DNA of 7,385 bases, from positions 1 through 7,385 of the forward strand of contig JAUNXM010000100.1 of NCBI GenBank assembly GCA_030539815.1, in the 5' to 3' direction. Position 1 is the first letter of the stretch; the number at the start of each line of letters is the position of its first letter. The stretch comes from Methanobacterium sp. Its GTDB lineage: Archaea; Methanobacteriota; Methanobacteria; Methanobacteriales; Methanobacteriaceae. Position numbers and translations under genes: made by a program. The notes beneath the pieces were generated by a model. It saw only the letters and a program-made list of their open reading frames with translations. It had not been told where the DNA came from and did not search any database. This document shows positions 1 to 6,497 of the stretch, piece by piece.

Positions 1-1
1 T

Positions 2-394
2 GCTATTTACGATGATATGGCTGAGATATTGGAAAAAATGACCGAATCTCAGGGTCTAATAATTGGCAGCCCAGTTTACTTTGGGAATATGACTTCCCAA
101 CTTAAAATGTTAATAGACCGTTCCAGACCTTTAAGAATGGACTATAAACTTAAAAATAAAGTTGGTGGAGCTATAGCAACTGGTGGTTCACGCAACGGAG
201 GTCAAGAAACCACCATATCAGCAATACACGAATTTTTACTTATCCAAGATGCCCTGGTTGTGGGAGATGGTGATCCCCTGGCCCACTACGGAGGGACCGG
301 GGTTGGAAACACTTCCAGTGATGAAATAGGATTGCAAACTTCACATAATTTAGGTAAACGTGTTGCTGAAATGGCTATTAGGTTAAATAAATAA
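2..394 (+). CDS. Flavodoxin-fold NAD(P)H-dependent FMN oxidoreductase (WrbA / FMN-reductase type), 5' truncated
   Basis: The gene enters from beyond the left edge. The frame is open from base 2 and reads [13 protein letters not shown], so the internal ATG at 17 is probably not the start. About 130 C-terminal residues are visible. The stretch [18 protein letters not shown] followed by LIDRS is the hallmark of the flavodoxin-like NADPH-dependent FMN reductase and WrbA families, where this loop contacts the FMN ring. The later [17 protein letters not shown] segment is the second flavin-phosphate and ring-binding strand-loop of the same fold, and the HYGGTGVGN segment near the end is also typical. 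Such proteins are cytoplasmic FMN-dependent quinone or flavin reductases, often linked to redox stress in methanogens; the substrate of this one cannot be told. It lies 235 bases upstream of the glycosyltransferase on the same strand, with a repeat-bearing spacer between them, so a shared transcript is not required. The N-terminal phosphate-binding loop is outside the window. Confidence 0.88.
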   Translation, partial: AIYDDMAEILEKMTESQGLIIGSPVYFGNMTSQLKMLIDRSRPLRMDYKLKNKVGGAIATGGSRNGGQETTISAIHEFLLIQDALVVGDGDPLAHYGGTGVGNTSSDEIGLQTSHNLGKRVAEMAIRLNK

Positions 395-482
395 ATTTAG
401 AGCGGTAAAATATAACCCTGCACTTCAACCACAGGATATTAAAATTTCTTGGCTTATATAACTTTAGTCAATATAGCATGCC

Positions 483-556
483 GAGAATAGTTAATATTAC
501 TAACAACAAATTAAAATGCCATGAGAATAGTTAATATTACTAATAATGAATTAAAA
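483..556. repeat. Two-copy direct repeat, 40-bp period
   Basis: Two copies of a roughly 34-bp unit lie at 483-516 and 523-556. The first 21 bases of each copy (gagaatagttaatattacta plus one a) are identical. The rest differs at only a few positions, and both end in attaaaa. Each copy is preceded by atgcc (478-482 and 516-520), although a two-base insertion precedes the second core. Each contains the perfect 8-bp palindrome taatatta (492-499 and 532-539). The repeat lies in the spacer between the flavoprotein and the glycosyltransferase, about 75-150 bases before the latter. It could be a paired regulator-binding site or simply a slippage duplication. Confidence 0.8.
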
Positions 557-629
557 AGTAATACCAGGTTATGCCTCAACCTAAGACATTTAAGAATTAA
601 TTTCAAACTTCTAATGGGGAGAATTGGAT

Positions 630-1346
630 TTGAAAATACCAGAAAATTCTGATAAATCAGGAAAAACCAAGGGAATATACGTTGTACTTCCGGCTTACAA
701 TGAAGAAAAAATCATTATAGAAGTTATTAATGAATTAATCCATTTGAAGGTTAACCTGATTGTGGTTGATGATGGTTCTAGTGACAGTACCTACCAGGTT
801 ACCATGGATCTATTAAAGAAACATCCCTCCCAGATAAGTTTATACCATCATCCCATTAACCGAGGTCTGGGAGCCACCCTACGAACTGGTATTGAGGCAG
901 CTTACTCCCACGGGGCGGATATAATTGTTACCTTTGATGCCGATGGCCAGCACCATTCCCAGGACATTCCACCCCTCTGCCTGCCTATAATCCAGGGTGA
1001 AGCCGACGTGGTAATTGGAAAAAGGAACTTCAATGAAATGCCCTTCAGAAAGAAGTTTGGAAACGAGGTAATGAATATTATCACCCTAATTTTTTACGGA
1101 AAGGATGTTGAAGATTCTCAGTCAGGCCTGCGGGCATTTAACCAGAAAGCAGCTGAATTAATGGAACTTCATTCCAGGGATTATGGTGTTTCATCAGAGA
1201 TCATAGGAGAAGTCCGTCGTAAAAACTTGCGCATGGTTGAAGTACCAATAACCACCATATATACTGATTATTCTCTATCCAAGGGAACAAACACCAAGGT
1301 AGGATTAAAAATACTAGCCAAGTTAATAAGGAATATTTTCAAATAA
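630..1346 (+). CDS. Family 2 glycosyltransferase, dolichyl/polyprenyl-phosphate sugar synthase type (DPM1-like)
   Basis: This is a compact GT-A enzyme of 238 residues. Motifs in order are PAYNEE (about 21-26, nucleotide binding), [10 protein letters not shown] (45-54), [11 protein letters not shown] (77-87), the metal-binding DADGQH (103-108), DSQSGLRAF (162-170, acceptor region) and a C-terminal [14 protein letters not shown] segment. This order is that of the DPM/DPG synthase group, which moves mannose or glucose from a nucleotide sugar onto polyprenyl phosphate at the cytoplasmic membrane face. There is no C-terminal membrane helix, unlike the DPMS enzymes that carry their own anchor, so it probably relies on a partner. 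The DUF2304 protein 166 bases downstream is the candidate. In-frame TTG codons lie at 624 and 630 and a stop at 612. I chose TTG 630 because the purine-rich ggggaga (616-622) is 7 bases before it but only one base before 624. Sugar specificity is not readable from the sequence. Confidence 0.9.
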   Translation: MKIPENSDKSGKTKGIYVVLPAYNEEKIIIEVINELIHLKVNLIVVDDGSSDSTYQVTMDLLKKHPSQISLYHHPINRGLGATLRTGIEAAYSHGADIIVTFDADGQHHSQDIPPLCLPIIQGEADVVIGKRNFNEMPFRKKFGNEVMNIITLIFYGKDVEDSQSGLRAFNQKAAELMELHSRDYGVSSEIIGEVRRKNLRMVEVPITTIYTDYSLSKGTNTKVGLKILAKLIRNIFK

Positions 1347-1380
1347 TTCAGAATAGAAAATATAATTAAATTACACCATT

Positions 1381-1411
1381 GATTGGAGAATAATTTACAA
1401 TGATTGGAGAA
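1381..1411. repeat. Short direct repeat, 21-bp period, in the GT2-DUF2304 spacer
   Basis: The 10-mer gattggagaa occurs at 1381-1390 and 1402-1411. The similarity extends slightly on both sides (ttaca before, at after). It sits in the 166-base AT-rich spacer between the glycosyltransferase and the DUF2304 gene. No clear terminator was seen in this spacer, so the two genes may still share a transcript. Confidence 0.6.
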
Positions 1412-1512
1412 TTGAAGTATCTAATATTTAGTAAAAATATAATTTACAGTTAAAATTTAACATTAGAGGATATAATTCATTTAAAAATAGATATTAGATG
1501 GAGCGTGTATAA

Positions 1513-1890
1513 ATGATATTATACCAGTACATAGGGTTGATAATAGGAATAATTGGCATAATAGTCACCTTCCTAAGATTTAAAGATGGTAGAATGTCCC
1601 TTAGCATGCTCCTAGTATGGAGTGCCATATGGATCCTTCTGATTATTTTCGCGGTCTATCCTGATTCCACATCCTTGCTGGCCAGTGCTACTGGAATCGG
1701 CCGGGGACTTGATTTGATATTAATAATTGGGTTGATAGGTTGTTATTACTTCATTTTTAAAATATACAATATGATGGAGAATATTGAAGAAGAAATAACC
1801 CACCTGGTCCGTGAAATAGCATTGGAAAAGGGTAAATCCCAAGAAAGTGTAAAAGAATCACCAAACAAAGATGACAGTACCCCTGAATAA
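1513..1890 (+). CDS. DUF2304 family small membrane protein, probable partner of the adjacent GT2
   Basis: The protein has 125 residues. Three hydrophobic segments are clear: about 4-20, 30-49 and 66-84. The third begins with [18 protein letters not shown], which resembles the conserved GRG-(x)-D-L block of DUF2304 proteins. A charged, probably helical or coiled-coil stretch follows (about 86-107, [20 protein letters not shown]), then a polar acidic tail. DUF2304 genes are commonly found next to DPM-like GT2 genes in archaea and bacteria, and that is the arrangement here. I infer a membrane anchor or modulator for the soluble GT2, comparable in layout to eukaryotic DPM3, with membrane helices followed by a cytosolic coiled coil. 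No enzymatic motif is visible. The ATG at 1513 follows the purine-rich gatggag (about 1498-1503) at suitable spacing. Family assignment is from pattern recall. Confidence 0.85.
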   Translation: MILYQYIGLIIGIIGIIVTFLRFKDGRMSLSMLLVWSAIWILLIIFAVYPDSTSLLASATGIGRGLDLILIIGLIGCYYFIFKIYNMMENIEEEITHLVREIALEKGKSQESVKESPNKDDSTPE

Positions 1891-2019
1891 ATAATTAATT
1901 GGGACAATACTGAAAATATCAATTGAAATGTTCCTTAGAAATAGAATTACACCCTTAGAAATTGTAAAGTTGTGGAAATTGTAATTTAAAAGAAGTTATT
2001 TAATTTTTAAAAGTCATGG
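1891..2019. other. Convergent intergenic spacer with short overlapping repeats and flanking T-runs
   Basis: This 129-base spacer lies between the ends of the DUF2304 gene and the minus-strand GT2. It holds two small repeats: ccttagaaat at 1933-1942 and 1953-1962, and gaaattgtaa at 1958-1967 and 1975-1984. On the plus strand T-rich stretches occur at 2001-2008 and 2038-2044. On the minus strand, cttttaaaaatt and cttctttt follow the GT2 stop. Archaeal termination usually needs only oligo-T, so the area may terminate transcription from both sides. No strong hairpin was seen and no coding sequence is supported. Confidence 0.35.
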
Positions 2020-3177
2020 TTATTTATTTATTTTACATTTTTTTGGACCAGTCTTTATCCATTTTTGTCCAGTTTCACCCCAGCGTGGATTTTTTTTAAG
2101 TTTTTTACGTGTTTTTAAATTATCTAATAATATTTTAAAGGTTTCTCTGGTTCTCCCCATCAAGAGAGACGAGTAAATCAAACGGAAAAAAGTGAAAATC
2201 ACCTTATGAGGATATCTGAAAACTGCCTTCACCACCACTGAGGGTGGATAATACCTTAACACAATAAGAAACCAATTTTTACTCTGATGATACCATTTAT
2301 CTATCATTGATTTATTCTTCAATCCTTTAACCAGATCTACAGTGGTTATGGTCCCTGAAACACCTCTTTTATGATAAACAATTGAATTTCTGGCAAGATA
2401 TGATTGGTATCCCATTAAACGGATCCTCCAGGACAGATCCACATCTTCCAGTTCAACAAAAAAATCTGTATCAAATAAGCCAGTTTTATTGAGGACCCCT
2501 ACAGGATACATTACAGCAGCAGCACAGGAACCAAAAATTTCAATATCACCCATATTCCGTATTATAACCTCTTTGAATGGATGTCCCATACATATATCCT
2601 CCGCCCCCCACCAGTAACATTCCTGACCTAACGAATCAATATTCAGACCATTTTCATCCAAGAGCAAGGCTTGGATACTGCCTAAGTTATCATTATTCTG
2701 TGCCACGTCCAGGAGTTCATCTAAAAAGTCTTCATCTACTTTAGTGTCATTATTTAACAGCAAAATGTAATCAGGAAACAAACATTGAATGGAAAAATCC
2801 ATCCCTATATTATTCCCCCCGGCAAAACCACGATTCTCATTATTTTCAATTAAATAGATTTTTTCAAAAAAGTTAGCATCCCTTATTGAATTAAAATTAG
2901 ATCCACATTTTACTTTTTCAGCTCTTTCTGAAGTGATACCCGCCATTCTTAATTCGTTTTCATGATATTCTACCATATCCATTGGGATATTTTTTATGAA
3001 ATCTCTAATTTTATGGATAGAATTATCATGGGATGCGTTGTCAACAATTACAATCTGGAAATTAAGATATTTAATCCTAAAAAGATATTTTAAACATTCT
3101 AAAGTATTTTTCCAGCTATTCCAATTTAAAATTACGATAGATATTTTATAATTGTTGATTTTTTTAAGATTTTTCAT
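2020..3177 (-). CDS. Family 2 glycosyltransferase (rhamnosyltransferase/WbbL-like GT-A) with a basic C-terminal tail
   Basis: The protein has 385 residues and a GT-A domain of the group that includes bacterial rhamnosyltransferases. The visible motifs are SIVILNWN (13-20), VDNAS (45-49), NRGFAGGNN (115-123), LNNDT (141-145, the DXD-equivalent metal site), GSCAAAVMYP (216-225) and EDVDLSWR (244-251, catalytic-base region), then YHK (268-270). Between VDNAS and NRGFAGGNN is an unusually long segment (about 60-110) carrying MDMVEYHENE. The same kind of insertion is in the gene at 4171-5247, and the first 60 residues of the two are close, so they are paralogues. The C-terminal part (about 305-340) is hydrophobic in patches without an unambiguous helix. 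The last 30 residues are rich in Lys and Arg, suggesting peripheral membrane contact. The start is the ATG at 3177, preceded by aaggt at a rather long spacing. It probably transfers a sugar to a surface glycan; donor and acceptor are unknown. Confidence 0.88.
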   Translation of the reverse strand: MKNLKKINNYKISIVILNWNSWKNTLECLKYLFRIKYLNFQIVIVDNASHDNSIHKIRDFIKNIPMDMVEYHENELRMAGITSERAEKVKCGSNFNSIRDANFFEKIYLIENNENRGFAGGNNIGMDFSIQCLFPDYILLLNNDTKVDEDFLDELLDVAQNNDNLGSIQALLLDENGLNIDSLGQECYWWGAEDICMGHPFKEVIIRNMGDIEIFGSCAAAVMYPVGVLNKTGLFDTDFFVELEDVDLSWRIRLMGYQSYLARNSIVYHKRGVSGTITTVDLVKGLKNKSMIDKWYHQSKNWFLIVLRYYPPSVVVKAVFRYPHKVIFTFFRLIYSSLLMGRTRETFKILLDNLKTRKKLKKNPRWGETGQKWIKTGPKKCKINK

Positions 3178-3218
3178 GGTAGATGGACCTTTTATCCAGT
3201 TAACTCATAATATTTATC

Positions 3219-3232
3219 CTATATTATATTCT
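3219..3232 (-). promoter_or_regulatory. Candidate TATA box for the GT2 ending at 2020
   Basis: On the minus strand the sequence reads gaatataatatagg, an AT-only core resembling an archaeal TATA box. It lies about 45-55 bases before the ATG at 3177. Transcription starting about 25 bases downstream would leave a short leader of roughly 15-20 bases. In an AT-rich spacer such matches arise by chance, so this is only a candidate. Confidence 0.28.
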
Positions 3233-3323
3233 ATTTCTGGAATTAAACTCGTGAAACAGGTATAAGACCAGAAAATAAATTTTAAAGGCATTGAACAGGG
3301 TTAGGATGGGAATTTTGAATTAT

Positions 3324-4059
3324 CTACATATCTAACCTAAAGGTAGATACTTTTCTAATTAGCCATTGTATCAATTTTTGGATGATCAGTGGTTGTGAGG
3401 TGTTCCAATCGCCCATGCTAGTGTAGATCTGGGGATAATTTCCTTCATGTTTTTTCAACAATTTTTTCAAAGTATGATAATATTCATTGGAGAAAGATAG
3501 GCCCGGTGATAAATGGTATAGTTCTGTGGGTAGAACGTAAACCTGATAGCCCCTTTTTTTTTACACTTAAACAATAATCTACCCCATATAAATGCCAACC
3601 AGTACAGGTATCTTCATCAAATTTAAGTTCTTGATAAACAATTTTGGGTATTATTAATAGACATTCATCCAACGTCTGCACTCTGGTTGATTCAGTTATC
3701 TGATTAATACCAGCTAGTTTTGGTGGTGAACCCTGTTTAACATTGCTTATGATCCCCTTCCTATCTTCAGATTTACCAGCAACACCAGCTATTCCCAGGT
3801 CAGGCATCAATTTCAGTTTTTTAAGGGTATCTTCAATCCATGTTTCAGATTTCAAGTCCACATCTTGATGTATGAACATTAAATATTCACCCGTAGCCTT
3901 AGAAGCACCATGATTAAGGGCTTTTGCAGCGGAAGCAAATTCATTTTCTGTATTGTCTACTAAAATTAGTTCGTAAGGGACAGTTTGAAAATTTAGACTT
4001 TTCTTCAAGTATTTCCTTAAAATTTCCCCATCATTGTAGACACAAACAATAGAAAACAT
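3324..4059 (-). pseudogene. Family 2 glycosyltransferase interrupted by a frameshift in an A9G4 run
   Basis: From the ATG at 4059 the frame reads MFSIVCVYND, then VDNTEN (34-39), FIHQDVDL (62-69, metal-site region), QTLDECLLIIPK (128-139) and GWHLYGVDYCLSVKKKG (154-170). It then leaves the family pattern and stops at 3484 after 191 residues. At the shift point the coding strand carries nine A and four G (3562-3550). Dropping one base there continues the protein as GYQVYVLPTELYHLSPG, then YYHTLKKLLKKHEGNYPQIYTSMGDW, to a stop at 3324. This gives about 244 residues, the expected size and tail for this GT2 group. So the gene is one GT2 split by a single-base indel. It may be a real inactivating mutation, a homopolymer sequencing error, or a recoding or transcript-slippage site; the intact 74-codon tail argues against old decay. 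No membrane helix is visible. If functional, it would join the neighbouring GT2s in surface-glycan assembly. Confidence 0.85.
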
Positions 4060-4093
4060 AATTACCAGGTTATTCTTTTTATTAAATTATTTC

Positions 4094-4104
4094 TTATAAA
4101 TAAT
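4094..4104 (-). promoter_or_regulatory. Candidate TATA box for the frameshifted GT2
   Basis: The minus strand reads attatttataag, containing TTTATAAG, a good match to the archaeal TATA consensus. It is about 37-47 bases before the ATG at 4059. A start about 25 bases downstream would give a leader of some 10-15 bases. The ribosome site just before the ATG is weak (ggtaat, one base off GGTGAT). Confidence 0.38.
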
Positions 4105-4170
4105 CAATCCATTACACTAATTTCTCTTGTTCAACAGAATAATCTATTACAATATAAGAGGAAGTTCTTA

Positions 4171-5247
4171 TCAAAGGAAATCCCTATCATGTTTTACTTT
4201 TCTAAAATCCAATATGCCATGGATGATCCCCTGGAATCCTTTTTTAGAATTGGTTAGATCTTCCTTAAAAACCATTATGAGTACGTTTAGGATGAGGTAG
4301 AAAATGAAAAAGATTGTAAAGGTTGTTTTCTGCAGGGCCGATGCAAACCGCCACATGAATATCAGACGATTTCGTACCAGATAATGGTAAATAACAAAAT
4401 AACTGAAATAACTGTCCCATGAAACTCCAATCTTGTGCCATATCATTGCCTGGGGAACATATAATAGTTCGTAACCCTGCTGCCTGATCCTGAAACTTAG
4501 ATCGGTATCCTCCCAGTATGCAAAGTATAGGGGATCAAAAAGTCCCACTTCCTGCAGTATTTCAGTTTTGAGAAGTATGGAACAACCTTCTATGGTATCC
4601 ACTTTACGGGTTTGGTCACACTGACCATTATCAATCTGGTCTTTACCGCATCGTTTACCCCGGCCAATGTAGAGATTGAATTTCTCACCAGCATGACTTA
4701 TGACATCTTGACGACCATTATAATCATAATAGTATACTTTAGGAGTAATTGCCCCTGCTTTCTCATTGATTATAGCAGTATCGACCATCTCTTGAAGTAA
4801 ATATTTATGAACCACTGTATCGTTGTTTAATATTAAGATATAGTCACATTGAAGATTTTTCATTGCGAAGTTTATAGCCAGGTTATTGCCCTGAGCATAA
4901 CCATAGTTTTTCTTATTTTTCAGAATAATAATTTTTTTTCCCGAAGAAATATGGGTGAAGTCAACTCCTTTATTTTCAAGAATAAAATATTCTTCCTCTG
5001 AAAATTCAAAAACTTTCATTGGTTTATTTAAAGAACTGTACTTAATGAAATCTGATTCAACAGTTAAAAATCCCTGTGCATACCTTTTAATCTGATTAAC
5101 AGAGTCATCCTGAGAAGCATTATCAACCACTATTACATCATAGTTAGGGTATTTAATCTGGAAAATGGATTCCAAACATTCCAAAGTATCCTTCCACCCA
5201 TTCCAGTTAAGGATAATAATAGAAACCCTGGGGGTCTTATTATTCAT
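4171..5247 (-). CDS. Family 2 glycosyltransferase with a C-terminal membrane helix
   Basis: The protein has 358 residues. The GT-A motifs are ILNWNGW (12-18), VDNAS (41-45), NYGYAQGNN (114-122), LNNDT (140-144), EGCSILLK (220-227) and WEDTDLSFR (245-253), followed by WHK (270-272). All expected catalytic and metal-site positions are present. One strongly hydrophobic segment (about 309-327) follows the catalytic domain and should anchor it in the membrane, with a short basic tail after it. An insertion of some 60 residues (about 55-110, with KPMKVFEFSEEEY) separates VDNAS from the GNN motif, matching the paralogue at 2020-3177. The start is the ATG at 5247; gggag on the minus strand lies about 13 bases upstream, a long spacing, and no better in-frame start was found. 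The family transfers sugars such as rhamnose or hexoses to glycan chains; the actual substrate is unknown. It is 111 bases upstream of the frameshifted GT2 in the same orientation. Confidence 0.9.
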   Translation of the reverse strand: MNNKTPRVSIIILNWNGWKDTLECLESIFQIKYPNYDVIVVDNASQDDSVNQIKRYAQGFLTVESDFIKYSSLNKPMKVFEFSEEEYFILENKGVDFTHISSGKKIIILKNKKNYGYAQGNNLAINFAMKNLQCDYILILNNDTVVHKYLLQEMVDTAIINEKAGAITPKVYYYDYNGRQDVISHAGEKFNLYIGRGKRCGKDQIDNGQCDQTRKVDTIEGCSILLKTEILQEVGLFDPLYFAYWEDTDLSFRIRQQGYELLYVPQAMIWHKIGVSWDSYFSYFVIYHYLVRNRLIFMWRFASALQKTTFTIFFIFYLILNVLIMVFKEDLTNSKKGFQGIIHGILDFRKVKHDRDFL

Positions 5248-5312
5248 TTTGCAGATATTTCTCCCATTTTTTTAATAATATGGTTTCCTTTTTCCTTTTG
5301 AATTAAATAGAT

Positions 5313-5352
5313 TCTTAATGATTAAGATAAATACCTAATGATTAAGATAAAT
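5313..5352. repeat. Perfectly spaced 20-bp tandem duplication
   Basis: The 17-mer taatgattaagataaat is present at 5316-5332 and 5336-5352, giving two adjacent 20-bp units that differ only in the first few bases. It lies in the 162-base spacer between the ExoA-like GT2 (5410) and the GT2 starting at 5247, about 65-105 bases before that start. On the minus strand each unit reads atttatcttaatcatta, which includes a TATA-like tttat. It may be a doubled promoter or operator element, or a slippage duplication. Confidence 0.75.
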
Positions 5353-5409
5353 TTCTATAACAAATAGAAGCTCTTTCTATCTTTAAACTATTCCATGATT
5401 GAAATTTTA

Positions 5410-6408
5410 TCATCCTTTGATAATTCCTTTTAGATATCCAATTCCATATCCAAAGTGTTCCAGAGGAAATAAAATGAATGCAATAATCCCTTTCCAGTTT
5501 TTTATCATTTTAGAAACTAAAATGGTGGAAATAAGATCTATGAGTATGTAAATAATAAAGGGAGTAGAGGTTAATAATAATAGTTCCCATCCCACCCATC
5601 CCCATAAAAACATGGCCAATATTATTATGAATAGGAAAAGGTAAAAAAGAGTGACCATTGGAATAACCTGATACCAGTGCAGGGTTTCCGGATGATTCAT
5701 GGTGAACCTGGCTCTTCCTTCTCCATAATCTATCATTTGTCGAGCAAATTCCAAGGGGTTGCTACGCCGGTACTGATATACCAAGGCCCCGGGATGTTTT
5801 AAAAGATTATAACCTGCCCTAATAAACTGGTAATTAAAATCAGTATCCTCACATTGAGTCATAGCTTCATCATAGGTTACGTGCTCCTTTAATAGGATAG
5901 ATCGTGGGTAAAGGGCAAAGGCAACTGTTTCCACAGAGATTATCTTTTCATTTGAGGTGTAAGCTGTACCGAACCCTCCAAAAAAGGTTTGAAGTGAATA
6001 AGCTATTGTTTTACCGAAAAATGAGTCATCCGATGGTGAAGAGTAAGTTGAACCAACACCGGCAAGTTTACATTGGCGCTGGTATTCTAAAAAGGTATTA
6101 TAAAGCGTTTCAAGCCAATTAGAGCCCACATAACAATGACCGTCAAGATAAGCTATGAATTCTGCTTTAGAATAATTTATACCAATATTACGGGCCGAAC
6201 TTATAAATTCCCGGGGGTTTTTGAGCAGTTTCACCCTGGAATCTTTTTCGGATATTTCACTAACAATTTGAGGAGTTTTGTCACTGGAAAGCCCATCCAC
6301 CACCAGGATATTTATATCATGGACTGTTTGATTCTGTAGACTCTTAATACATTTTTTAATGTATTTTTCCTCATTTTTAACCCCTACAATAACATCTATA
6401 AGACTCAT
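5410..6408 (-). CDS. Membrane-anchored family 2 glycosyltransferase, ExoA-like
   Basis: The protein has 332 residues. Counting from the ATG, motifs are VGVKNEE (8-14), VVDGLSSDKT (36-45), SARNIGI (71-77), YLDGHCYVGSNWLE (87-100, with DGH in place of a classical DXD) and CEDTDFNYQFIRAGY (186-200). These are followed by YQYRRSNPLEFARQMIDYGEGRA (211-233), a block typical of the succinoglycan ExoA-type GT2 group. Two clear membrane helices follow (about 249-270 and 276-298), then a third hydrophobic stretch (about 306-326) ending in GYGIGYLKGIIKG. The catalytic domain should face the cytoplasm, acting on a lipid-linked or membrane-bound acceptor. An in-frame GTG at 6414 is possible, but I chose the ATG at 6408. 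The minus strand reads aaggtga (6417-6411) just before it, a good 5' half match to the AGGAGGTGAT ribosome site, and the GTG would overlap that site. Substrate is unknown. It lies 89 bases downstream of the zinc-ribbon gene. Confidence 0.88.
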   Translation of the reverse strand: MSLIDVIVGVKNEEKYIKKCIKSLQNQTVHDINILVVDGLSSDKTPQIVSEISEKDSRVKLLKNPREFISSARNIGINYSKAEFIAYLDGHCYVGSNWLETLYNTFLEYQRQCKLAGVGSTYSSPSDDSFFGKTIAYSLQTFFGGFGTAYTSNEKIISVETVAFALYPRSILLKEHVTYDEAMTQCEDTDFNYQFIRAGYNLLKHPGALVYQYRRSNPLEFARQMIDYGEGRARFTMNHPETLHWYQVIPMVTLFYLFLFIIILAMFLWGWVGWELLLLTSTPFIIYILIDLISTILVSKMIKNWKGIIAFILFPLEHFGYGIGYLKGIIKG

Positions 6409-6497
6409 ATTCACCTTGAATAAATCATTGAAAATTACATTGAAGGCACATGGTAATTTATGCAGTTGACTCTATGCTGGTATCAAATTCCTGTATG

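Noticed and set aside
478..556. CRISPR-like array
   Set aside because: Only two repeat copies with a spacing of a few bases between them and no further units or cas genes; it is a simple direct repeat.
902..1084. Minus-strand open frame of 60 codons
   Set aside because: It lies wholly inside the DPM-like GT2 gene, antisense to conserved motifs, with no family features.
3550..3562. Classical -1 programmed ribosomal frameshift at the A9G4 run
   Set aside because: A -1 shift enters a frame reading GAIRFTFYPQN that soon stops; the conserved tail needs +1 (or -2), so the simple dnaX-like mechanism does not fit.
562..4073. Shared 11-mer taccaggttat at 562-572 and 4063-4073
   Set aside because: It is on opposite orientations relative to the genes, has no extended similarity, and a close variant occurs inside coding DNA near 794, so it is probably chance.
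4612..4800. Plus-strand open frame of 62 codons
   Set aside because: It is antisense to the GT2 at 4171-5247 and rich in Ile/Thr as expected of a shadow frame.
5904..6339. Two plus-strand open frames (5904-6122 and 6136-6339)
   Set aside because: Both are antisense within the ExoA-like GT2, whose motifs are continuous across the region.
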